Below the pieces are notes generated by a model, which had not been told where the DNA came from, made no database searches, and worked only from the letters and a program-made list of their open reading frames with translations. This document shows positions 12,801 to 23,400 of a DNA stretch of 64,000 bases, piece after piece (position 1 is the stretch's first letter; every line of letters starts with the position of its first letter). A program made the position numbers and the translations under genes. Source of the DNA: Eleginops maclovinus (Eukaryota; Chordata; Actinopteri; Perciformes; Eleginopidae); NCBI RefSeq assembly GCF_036324505.1, contig NC_086356.1, positions 18,142,028 to 18,206,027 of the forward strand, in the 5' to 3' direction.

Positions 12801-15404
12801 ATTAAAAGATTTCATTATTTCTGCTACTCACTGGTCATTTGAGTAATTCAATTGTTCTCAATGTTTTAATAGAAAACGATATTCAGGTGCATTAATCTTC
12901 TGAAAAAAATAATTTGGGTTGCAAATTAATGTAATTCCTAGGAGACAGTGTTGCTCAGACACTTATTTCTGCTCTCTTTATTAGTCTCACATGTGTCCTG
13001 CTACAGCACAAACTAGTGCATGTGGTCAAACTGTTGCTGGGTCCCTTGTTAAAACAAAACCAAAATAATTTAGCCCAACGCTTAATTACTAAATGGTGCT
13101 GAATAAGCAGAAAAGCCTTCATTTAATGTTGCCTTTCCATTCCAACTCCTACTCGATTCATCACCTAATAAAGTATAAATAGAAAACGCCAAAAGACGTT
13201 GAAGTTTCAGGAGTGACCAGAAACTATTGTATTTCCCCCTAGTAAGAAAGAAATGCTTACACTCAGTATTCCTACTGCAGGCTGTGGCTGAGCTCGGGCT
13301 GGGGAAGGGGGGATGAGGTTGGAAAGGATGAGTCATACATTGCTTTCCATGCTCCATGATTATAATACCCCATTACAGAGAAAAGTACTGTTTCCCAGCT
13401 GAAGTGAATACTGAGCTTGTGAGCAAGGACCAGACTTAACTTTTTTTTTACCCTGCCATGCACTACATGCTGCAACAAAGCATACTGTGAAAAATCAAAT
13501 ACAGGAGTGGGAGTTGCATCATGAGGTTGCACATCCAACTTTTACATCACTTCTGTGTTCGTGGGGACATATCAAACACTAATGGCTTCATTGTGTTTCC
13601 TTTTTCCTCCCTTTTTCTGTCAAGGAATAAAGAATAAAGAATGAATTTTTGCTGTGTTTTAGTAGATACTAGCTTTGGGCAGGCAACACCTAAAGAGAAA
13701 ACCATCTGGCTTCAAATCAAGCAAGCTGTGTCATGAGTACAGAGGTCCATTGAGCAGTAGAAAACAATTATTTGACCCTTAATTTAGTCTGGAAAGGAGT
13801 AGACGTTATACTGTCCAGGATATGGCAAATAATGCCCTATTTGTCCTGCACAAAGGATCTCCTTAACTCAGACAGGGGGTCAAAAACTTTCCCCGCATAT
13901 TTTGTTTTATCTCCCGTGTTGTTATCAGGCATTAGGGCTGATTTACAGGGTCCTTTCCACAAAGCCTGCATTTACAGGCTGAAGTGGCACACGCAGTTGC
14001 AGGGTCAATGCTCTTCTCCACAGTCCAGCTAACTCAGATTCCTTCCTCAGCGCTATGGCAATAGGCACACACAAGAAGCCACTTTTTCTCACAGCTACCT
14101 ATCTGATTGAGTAGGACATGACCTCAGGATTGCCACTTTAAAGGGAGTAGGAAACAACCTACTGAAGCCCCGCAGAAAAATGACAGTTACACATCTGCCT
14201 GAGAGATGATTACTGAGAGGATGACAGTGTTCTAAGCCTCATGCCAAGTCTGCCTCTCACCTTTAAGCTTGATTGGGGTAGAGTAAAACCTAAGGCACAA
14301 CTCCTTTTATGTCCTGCCATCGCGACCACATAATTCAGTGCAACCTGCTGTTAGCATCCTCTTAGAATTTGCAAACAAATACTACAGAAAATTAAGCTAT
14401 TTGTTCAATTTTGCATGGATACATTCACCTCTATGGGCGTCTCTAATTGGGCCCAGAAAGAACTTTGTACACAGTGACAAAAGGAAAAACGTACTTATCC
14501 ATATAAATTCCTTTAAGGAGTAGCTGTCCAGATATAAAAGAGAGTGTAAATGAAAAACAGCTGTGGACCAGCTGTATTCAACCTTTAACCCTGTCATAAA
14601 GTTGGCTGCCTTAAACAAAAAGAACCTTTTAATGACCCTGGATGTGTACAAACCTGGCTGAAAGGCAAGGCACACTGCTATTATTTTTTCTAACTCAGCT
14701 ATAAGGCTGAAGATGTTATTCGATTAGGAGTTTTCTGTAAAAACCAGCTCAGATTGGTGTAATTTCTTTTGAAAAATGCAACAGTATAATCTTTTCATGG
14801 TCCCCTGTTCCACCAAGAATGGGAAGAAAACATCTGGAAGACATTTTTTCTGGGTTTTTGGAGGGCTTAGCAGACAGCACAATGGAACTTATCGAATCCA
14901 GATGTGAAGGCGTTTAGTGAAACAGAAAGGCCTTATTCTATTTAATACTTTAAAGTATAGTCTACATAACTATAACACAAATACTATCGCTTGATATGTA
15001 ACATTATTCTTCAGTCATGCCAATTCTCTGATTGTTTATTTCCACTGCTACTTTCAACACTGTGGTCTATTAGCATCAGAAGCTTTGGACAAAATCCGTC
15101 GTTGTTTTCATTTGCACAAGGTATTCAAAGAATGTTATTTCAGTATTCTTGATGACTAAAAGTACTTTGCAGCACTAAGTAAGTTCTAGTCTTGTGTGAA
15201 TGTTTGTAACCGACAAAAAAGCTTTGGTTAACTAATGATAACAAACATCAGTCAAATCAGTCAAAACTGATTTTATAAGACGTGAAAAGAGTCCATTGAT
15301 TATTGAAAGTAGAAAAAGAAACATAGCAAAGGAAACTATTTGAAGAAGAAGGAACATTTGCTCTACTATGCTGATCATAAAACTACAAAGCAACTGAGGT
15401 CATT

Positions 15405-15416
15405 CACTAGGGGGCA
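15405..15416 (+). promoter_or_regulatory. CTCF-like motif (plus orientation)
   Basis: CACTAGGGGGCA matches the core of the vertebrate CTCF consensus (CCASYAGRKGGCRS) at most positions. It lies in intron 1 just upstream of the hAT-type element. A single motif match is weak evidence, since such matches are common by chance in a 64-kb window. Confidence 0.25.
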
Positions 15417-15438
15417 AGCTTGTCTATTACATTTGAAT

Positions 15439-15751
15439 CATGGATGCACAATCTGGATTTTCAGTCACTTTTGAGTCTGTGTCTGTCTGTGGACAGATTT
15501 TGTCACTGCAATAGTGTCACATAAATCTAGAGATGTGTAAATCAGATACAATCAAAAAGGTTGAGTTGGAAAATGGCCGTGGTCCCATCACCAATGGCTC
15601 CCTTACTTTACGCCCCTGGAGTTGTGTGGTTGATATATTAATGAGGGTTCTGTAAAGGGGTGGGTTTGGTTCCAGTAGGATGATATACATGACATAATAT
15701 CCTCATTATGAGCCAATAATTTATCAACTGAATAAATATTGTGCATCCCTA
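15439..15751. mobile_element. hAT-type miniature inverted-repeat transposon, 313 bp
   Basis: The left end CATGGATGCACAAT and the right end ATTGTGCATCCCTA are inverted repeats matching at 12 of 14 positions. They are flanked by an 8-bp near-duplication, ATTTGAAT (15431-15438) and ATTTGACT (15752-15759). Eight-base target duplications are characteristic of the hAT superfamily, and the motif GGGATGCAC at the tips is frequent in fish repeats. No transposase frame is present, so it is non-autonomous. It sits in intron 1 of col5a1. Decay of the duplication at one base suggests an old insertion. Confidence 0.7.
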
Positions 15752-16930
15752 ATTTGACTTGATGTAAACTTGTAACACAAGCCTAACCCTTACCCTAGAA
15801 AGAAGTCAGATAAAAACATTATACCCGTATTCGGTTTGATTCTGCATCCAGGACTAAAGATGTCAAAAGATTCTTTATACTGAAGAGTAACTTATTGCAG
15901 AACTGCTATTCTTAGAAGAGCATCAACCACTGGCCAAACATTTAGAATACTAAACACTTCTAATCTTCCTTTCCGACCTCCAAAAGTCAGAGGACAATTT
16001 ATTGGCAGCAGTGGAGCTTCAATAGCAAGAATTCCTTTCTTCAGGCAATGAAACTGTAAACCTAACAGCAGTGGCAATCCTAAAGTCCTGACCTTTTACC
16101 TCTGAACTCTGACCCCTCTTCTCATTCCTAACCTCCATGTCTTATAGGCCTTCTGTTAGTACCAGTTTTAAAGTAAGGTGTGCTTATTAATGCAAAAGTA
16201 AAGCTACCTCCCTGAAACGCTCTTTGCTCAGTCTCTCTAGTGCCTGACTTTACATGGAGTGGCCTGATCCCCTTTGACCTCCGGTTGCTGTTCACTTTGA
16301 ACAAGTTTGTAGTTTGCAATAAACTCATTTCATAGTCATTGAGAAAAGAATGCAACTACAGAGGACTATTTGGAAAATGGTATCTTTACTGTTAGGTTGG
16401 TCGGTAACCATAATGCTAGATTTTTATTTTAAGCCAACAGGCTAACATGCTAAGCTACATTGGACTATACACTTTTCTTTTTCAGGGCACCAGTTCAACA
16501 TTGAACTAGTCCTACTAAAATTATATCAAAAAATGAGACTGAATAATGTGAAAGGGGGCCCCTGTGTGACAGATCTGAAAAATGATCAACCAACTGAGAA
16601 GATTGTCTGAGCTCTTGTGGGCATTTAGCTCAGCTCAGCTCAGCTCTTTCTTCTGATTCTGATTCTTGCAAACAGCCTACGCTTTTATGCAGAAACATGT
16701 ACCGTCACTATTCTATCAACCTTGTTTCCAGCAGCAGCAGAGCTGATTGCAGTGCTCACCTCACATCAAAGAACAAGTTAGCTAGTTTGCACTGTGGAAC
16801 CTTTACCAAGCTAAAGGCTAGGGTATTTTCCACAGGAGTTACTGGAAACCAACACTAAAGAAAAGGAAAATAAAAAACTTAAATTTGCCATGCAGACATA
16901 AACACAACTCTGGATACGGCTTTGTGTCTG

Positions 16931-17233
16931 AGGGGCGCCGCCAGAAATCTTGGGCCCCATGAAAGATTTCAATTTAGGGCCCCCCCCACACACAAAACAT
17001 TTTTTTTTAAATCCACAACTGTCTGAATTACACTGAATAGACTGTTGCCTTAAAATGAAAATGCCATGATATATGGAACATATCTATATATTTTAACAGA
17101 TCAAATGATTTATTTCATTTCAAAAACTTAAACAAGACAATACTATTAAAATAATATTGATAGCCCTCAAAGGGCCCCTGTCAGTGCTGGGCCCTTAGAA
17201 TCGTCCTAACCTTCCCCCCCCTGGCGGCACCCA
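16931..17233. mobile_element. Short inverted-repeat element with GGGCGCCGCCAG-type ends
   Basis: The left end AGGGGCGCCGCCAG and the right end CTGGCGGCACCCAT form an inverted repeat (12 of 14 matching). Inside, both sides carry further GC-rich sub-terminal blocks (TGGGCCCCATGAAA at left, GGGCCCCTGTCAGTGCTGGG at right) around an AT-rich core. This layout recurs in fish non-autonomous DNA transposons, probably hAT-related. I could not find a convincing target duplication, so the exact ends are uncertain by a few bases. No coding capacity. Confidence 0.55.
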
Positions 17234-19306
17234 TGCTGAAGGATGTATAAAAAGTGAATTGTATAACACACTGAACTGTGTAAAATGATTGATGCAGCTT
17301 GGTCTGCTGCCTCCAGGTGGTGAACCCCCAAAATGAATGCAGTTTTGTGAGCTAATACTCTACATTTCACATTTTAATAACCAAAAATGTGGTTTTATAG
17401 AGCTTACATGCTTCTTATCCAAATAACCTCATTTTTATTTATTTATATGTTACAAATTATATCACTGATTAAGTAAGGGATTTGTTTAAAGAGGCCAATA
17501 TTAGCACATCTGGGCTTTTAGAATCAAATACCTTCTGGAACGAGTCATTGGATTTCAACAATCCACAAAAGTAAAAAAGAAACCTGATGTAACATCACGT
17601 CCCTAAACTGTGCCTGCAGTGTTATTATAGCTGCCCAATCACTTTAGTTTTAATTTCAGTTGAATCTCAAAGTCCAACGATGGATGGATATATGGCAACT
17701 ATATTAAAAAACTGTATAAAGTATGATTTCAATAGTAGATTATTAAAGAATATGTAATGAATGTAAAATAAACACTGAATATTTCATTTCTTTCTCTACA
17801 GATTCACCCATTTCAATTATTTTGAATCTGCATTTTAACTCCAGTACACTGTGTAGAGTTGACAAATCCCAGAGAAGTGTGAAGTGTGTGGGCAGGCGTC
17901 TGCAAGCTTTCGGATGAATGTATACCGAGTCCTCCCTGAGGCTAAGAGGTCATGTGGCTAGGGTCAGGATGAACTTTTACTGCTGACAACTGGCTAATCT
18001 TCAGCAATTACCGTTTGCACCACACGAAAGAAAGGTGTGCAAAAATGTAGTATTTGACTATATTCGACACAAAGTGAATATAAAAGCAAAGACTAAGTTT
18101 AATCCAATAATATACTCAAAGCTCAACTCAACTAAAATGTGGAAAAAGTGAAAATCTTCAACTTTAGAAATGGTGGTTAGTTGACACAAACCTTCCATGT
18201 TTTTGGCATGTTGCTTTAGTGATGAAGTATTTCCCATTTGGCCTGTGTCAAGTGTCGAGTTTCAGGAATAGTACCAGACCCCTTGAGGATCACTTACAAG
18301 ACTCTGGTTCCTCTCTATCGGTACTAAAGCGCTGATTAAATCCAGCTTCCAGCACCAAGATGGATTCAGTCGCACAGTTTCTAAGCTCCCAAAAACTCAA
18401 GTCAAAATCCCCCTCTTTCATGAAAAACTACATACAGTGACCCAAGATGTGTTTAGTTAACCACCAGTGTTTATAGGCAACATAAAAAATCAACAGGCTG
18501 CAGTAAAGCCTTTATATGTCTATACCCTATATGAACTTATAAAACCACTTCAAATGCATCTGTTTTACATGATCTTGTTTCAAATTTTACATAGCTTTAA
18601 ATCAAACATCTGACCCAGTGTGGCATCACATTGGTAACTTCGGCACAATCTTGGAGACTGTCCTACTGTCCCTGAAGCAGACAGCAGAAAGCACCTGTTC
18701 ACCTTAAAGTCCTGCGTCAGAGCGTTACGGCAGACAGCAGACCACCAGCCATGCCACGCAGTCTTGAGGAGCTAATAATATATGTAGGCCAGACCCCAGC
18801 CCCACCACCACAGCACTGCCTGACCTCTGGACACCCACGGGACACAACACTGCCACAGTGAAGGGTCTAATGATAAAAAAAATCACTTCTTCTTTCAAGC
18901 CTTAGGAGCCTACAGGCTGAGTTTAACTTATATTTATCTGACATGCCAAATGTTTCCACTCCTATTTCCACACTCCAAATCATATAACTGTTATTAAAAA
19001 GCATGTGGAGTATTTGTAGAATGTAATTAATAAATATAATAGGGTTTACGCCTAAACGAAGCGCCTCAAGCTATAGAATTTCTGTTTTGATGTCAGTCTT
19101 TAAGGCGGCTCCACCCTACCACTTCAGATGAGCTGCAGCCCCTCCCTCTTATGAAAATTATGCTCATCCCTCATCAGTTAAAAAAAAGAAAAAGGAAAAA
19201 AGCTTTGGAAAAAGTCTCTTCTCACTTTCTCTAACTGGACCACAGAAAAGTAATTAAAACTGAATGATAACTTTGGAAAAAGAAAGACAGAAATGTGATC
19301 TTCTTT

Positions 19307-19335
19307 AAGTAACATCTGAAAAACAGATGTTACTT
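19307..19335. other. Perfect 12-bp hairpin in intron 1 near exon 1
   Basis: AAGTAACATCTG at 19307-19318 is followed by five A residues and by its exact reverse complement at 19324-19335. The stem is complete, with a 5-nt loop. It lies about 375 bp inside intron 1 of col5a1, so the pre-mRNA can form it. Function unknown. It is too short for a microRNA precursor and has no T-run terminator context. Confidence 0.6.
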
Positions 19336-19710
19336 GTGACTCCGGGACATACTGTACATTTTCCTATCTAATGCATGCAAACCTTTTCAAGACAAGATTA
19401 TATCTATATTTATTAACTTTTGCACACTTTTCCAGTGGCATTGTTCAAATTCACTGCAAACCAGCTCCTCAGAGACAATAAGTGGCAAACTTCTGAATTT
19501 TTCTCAAAAGAAAACCCCTTCTCTCAAAAGCATACACTGTAATGATGCTTTGAGTCCCTTAGTTTAAAAAAAACAAGCTGTAAGCATAAAGGCAGCAATA
19601 AGGCACACAGATGAGTTTAGGAGGAGGGGTGGATCCACTTTACCCAAAGAGAAAAAGGTTTTTTTTCAGCGCCGCTCCAAAATGAATCCACACATCTCAC
19701 TGCATCTTAC

Positions 19711-19810
19711 CTGAACTTGCTTGCGATGTAACAAAAAGCAGAATCACCGCTAAAGTGATTTGGGCGTCCCTTATCGTCCGTTTAACTTTCCATCTTATAT
19801 GGGTATCCAT
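19711..19810 (-). CDS. col5a1: col5a1 coding exon 1: start codon and signal peptide of collagen alpha-1(V)
   Basis: Seen: reading the minus strand, ATG at 19810 opens 33 codons plus one base and then a canonical donor (TTCAG followed by GTAAGA). The product starts MDTHIRWK, close to the human COL5A1 start MDVHTRWK, then has a hydrophobic stretch (about residues 18-28, ITLAVILLFVT) ending in small residues (SQASS), as expected of a secretory signal peptide. An in-frame TGA at 19841-19843, ten codons upstream, and a purine at -3 plus G at +4 support this ATG as the start. The exon ends in phase 1: the leftover G joins TG of exon 2 to give Val. Known: type V procollagen chains enter the secretory pathway and later nucleate and limit the diameter of collagen I fibrils. 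The match to COL5A1 rather than COL11A1 or COL5A3 rests on the MDxHxRWK start and on exon 2. The leader peptide after RWK has diverged. Confidence 0.93.
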
Positions 19811-20420
19811 GACCGCCAGAGACGTCCACGGCAAGTGGATTCACTTTTCAACTTGGAGAAACTAACTCGACTTGCAACAACTTCTGGTCAGGACAATACT
19901 AAGCCAAAAGTCCCAGAGAAAGAGAAAAAAGGGGGAGGGGGGGTGTTTGGTTATTTCTCAAGCAGCCATAAGGGATTGTTAGTGTGCGTTCCTCCAGCTA
20001 GTTAACGGATGGGCACCCGTCTCTCCGCACGGCTCCTCTCCTCTCTGCGTTTCTGAACTGTGCTGCACCGCTGCGCTGCGTTCAGAAGTGTTGCCCACTC
20101 CTCAGCCGTCACGTAGAGCCCCTTCAAGTCCAACGGGGCAACAGCGCACTGAAAAACTCTTCCCCCCGGGCTGTCAGTCACTCCGCGGACAGCAGGCTCG
20201 GGCAAATCACAGCGGTCCATACATTAGAGCCAGCCCTGTTATTGCCGGGGGAGGGAGGAGAAGTTGAGGGAAAGTTTCACGCCTACAAGTCTGTGCGCTC
20301 TGATCGTTTTTGCATGGAGTCCACTTATTCCACAGGAGGCAGAGCGGGAAAAGCAAACTGCGACTCAGAGAAATCATGAAGAAAGGAGGGCTATTTAATA
20401 AGCACCATTTGTTTGTATAC
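19811..20420 (-). promoter_or_regulatory. col5a1: col5a1 5' leader and probable core promoter
   Basis: This is the stretch immediately upstream of the col5a1 start codon and the most CpG-rich segment I noticed (especially 20010-20240), as expected of a promoter or first-exon region. A TATA-like TATTAAATAG lies on the minus strand at 20391-20400. If it is used, transcription would start near 20365-20370, giving a leader of roughly 550 nt; mammalian COL5A1 has been described as TATA-less, so the start could equally be dispersed. On the minus strand the leader contains ATGs at 20315, 20224, 20220 and 19969, all followed by stops before the main start. No splice signal within the leader is proposed. 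The exact transcription start cannot be fixed from sequence alone. Confidence 0.55.
20002..20220 (-). other. Upstream open frame in the col5a1 leader (72 codons)
   Basis: On the minus strand ATG at 20220 opens 72 codons that end at 20002, about 190 nt before the col5a1 ATG. It begins MDRCDLPEPAVRG and ends RRVPIR, is rich in Arg, and resembles no family I know. It overlaps a 6-codon uORF beginning at 20224. Two more small uORFs lie at 20283-20315 (10 codons) and 19958-19969 (ATG GCT GCT TGA). Whether they are transcribed depends on the start site. If so, they could dampen translation of col5a1. No evidence that the peptide itself is functional. Confidence 0.3.
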
Positions 20421-23400
20421 TGGTGATTATTCAAACTGGTTTTAAGAGTAGGATTGTGTTCAATCAACAGGTGGGCACCACTAAAAGTACTTCACTGACG
20501 CAGTCTGTTGAACGGTATGTTGGTTATCGAGCTGAAAATGTACTTAAATTATGTATTTATTACAAGTAGCCAGCCAAGTTTAAGACATTATTATATTTTG
20601 TGTAAATATTGTCTTTATGTTTAATTTGTTGCAATAGTCTTCATCGTTTTTTAAATAGCTTTTGTAATAGTACTAGTTTTTAAAGTTGTAATGTATTTGT
20701 ATGCACCATAAATACCAAAGCAAATTCCTCTTTTGTGTAATAATTGATAATAAAGCCGATTCTGAACAATGTGAAACTTTTTTCAATTTGCAACTTTTAT
20801 TTTTTCATGTACTAAACTTATACTAACTGAAATGGTAAATGGAATTGCATTTATTTATTTAAAAGTGCATTTTCTAATGCATTTATATGCTGCTTTTCCA
20901 GTATTTGCCTACCACACAGAGGCATCCACCTGCTCAGGAAAACTGACACACACACACACACACACACACACAGATTTGGGGTTAAGTAATTCGACCAAGG
21001 ACTCATCAACATGGTGACTGAAGGGAATCTGTGATAAATCCACCAAATTGAGACCATCTACCACCTGACCTATCAATGCATTTTGTGTATATACATCTAC
21101 AAATATAAATACATATACTGGTACACAATGGCTGGAGGAGGAGTAACTTCACTCACAAAAGTAAAGCTTGAGTGCCTTTATGGACATGATGGACTCATAA
21201 GTGATAAGTGACTCTCTGGCAAGATGGTCCAGCTTTTATCATGGACAGGCAACATTTTAGACAGAACAGAAAAACAGCAGTTATTAATCAGTTGTTTTTT
21301 TAAAATTAAAACCAGACATCATTTTGTTCATTTTGGAATGCTAACATGGACTTGCTTAACTGTGAAATGCTTCATTCAAAAGAAAGAACAACTCCACAAT
21401 TGGTTAAGATCCAGTTTGGCTTGAAGCATTATAACATATCTCCTTCAATGTATAAATTCATTTAAATGAGAACTTTTAAGTGTTTATCAACCAGTCAATG
21501 TCTAAAGCAAACTTTGCATGGAAGCTGTGATGTAGTACAATGTATATCACTCTAAAGTTTTAATATAGTGAGAAAAGACAGCTTATATCCAACCTTATTA
21601 CTGGAAAAAAAATATTACAAAGAATAAAAAACCCTCGTTGATGAATAATAATTTGTAAAGAACTTTTTAGTGCCACAGTGAGATTCAGGCACCAACTCTT
21701 GCTGACGTTGTCTCAAGAAAAGCCAAAAATGGCAGCTGTCTTTTATAAGCTGTCATATGGCTGCTGCAGTGGGGGGCAGCCCTCTGTTATTTGCCCAGTA
21801 AAGGTTGACACGATAAAGAAACAGCACAATATTGTTGCCACATCTGACACTGTGTCACATTACGAGGTGTAGTCCATCTTTACACGTGCAAGTATGTTGG
21901 ACTGGACACTGATTGTACAGTTTGCAACATGAAATGAAACATTAAATATTGTCCAGGCGAGCAGCATTAAAGAAATACCTCACCCATGAAATGAACATTT
22001 GTATATCAATAAAGATTCCAGTTGTATGCTCACTCCCAACACATGCTTTTCTTACAATACAGAAACTGCCGAAGAACTTTGAATTGTTTTTGCTAACAGA
22101 CATGTGTTTGCAAGGTAGTGAGCATATGACTGAAGAATTGTTCATTTTTTATTCCAATCATTGTAAAACGATATAGGAAACAACATTTCTTTAAGAGTTC
22201 ACGGTAACACATTATGAGTAATTAATATACAAAGGGTTAAATAGTGGGTCATTTGGTTTGGGAAATTGTCTTAAAGCTTTTGGAGAATATAAAGTTAAAG
22301 AACACCAACTGCATCATGACGGATCCTTTTCTGCACTCACATGCCCTTGTGTAACACGAAAACTTTAAAAAATGATAATGTACTGACTGACAGAGGCATT
22401 TAAAAATGGGCTACACACCTTTAATCTCCTGTCAGATGGCATCAGTGAACAGGCTGGAACCATACACTGGATATATAGGCTTATTATGATCTGAACTGTA
22501 GTCATGTTGAAGCATATCAACCTTTTGCCTGCTGCCTTCACAGCCTTTTTACCTTAAATCACCCCTATCACCACATATACTTTCTTTGGTTCTGAAGGCA
22601 TCACATATTTAAATAAACTGTATCACATGAAAAGGAGAGGATATTTACATCCAGAATACACCAGCCTTTCTAAACTGACCACTTAGACATAATGGTTACG
22701 TGGTCAGATATATGGTACAAATTACGGCCTGAGCCCTGTGTTTAGGGTGGCTTTGTACCTACACCACACTAATGTGAAGGCTCTTTAACTGCTCCTGTGC
22801 ACACGCTCCCTTAAACTGGGTTCTAACCAAAAACATGGTGTTTTATCTGAGGCTGGACCATTGGTGGTTATGCCCCATCTGAGGACTTTCAGAATACTCT
22901 TTCTCAAAATACATCCCTGTAAGACAAAATATAGGATTTACAGTCCAAAAAAGAGAAGTGAATTGTGATTTAACGCATTACTTTTTTCTGTATAGAGCCT
23001 ATATTTCAAACCTATTTTCACTATTGTTCATGTTTAAAGTCACCAAAATATGAAAGATAAAAGCCTGATTAAATCCATCTTAAGCAACACTTACAGATAA
23101 CGAGTCTCTCTTTCCTGCAGCAGAAAATAAACATTATCTATACACATACACTAGGAGCCGGTTGAACCAGCTGTTTGAAGTTTAAGAATTTCCAATACAT
23201 ATGTGTTACCTGAATGGAGATTTAGCCGTCACTAAATTAAAACAGGTTGCAGCTGCACCACACACATTTTTTAGTTCTTATGTCGAGATTAGTTGTTGCT
23301 CAATATTTAAACCAAGGCTTTTGCAAATTCACAGTAGGCTAATTGAAGCAACTGTCAAAAATGATGTGCAAAATAAGTAGGCTAATGGGCTACGGTTGAA

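Larger units (their letters stand above)
3876..19710 (-). other. col5a1: col5a1 intron 1 (15.8 kb)
   Basis: Bounded by the exon 1 donor (GTAAGA) and the exon 2 acceptor (TTTGCAG), so both ends are canonical. A very long first intron is usual for fibrillar collagen genes. I see no internal exon on either strand. Identifiable contents are an inverted-repeat transposon at 15439-15751, a second short element at 16931-17233, a perfect hairpin at 19307-19335 and a CTCF-like motif at 15405-15416. The block at about 9290-9470 is GC-richer than its surroundings and contains TAATTAG-type homeodomain sites. It could be a regulatory element, but that is only an impression from composition. The rest is AT-rich sequence in which I recognise nothing. 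Confidence 0.88.
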
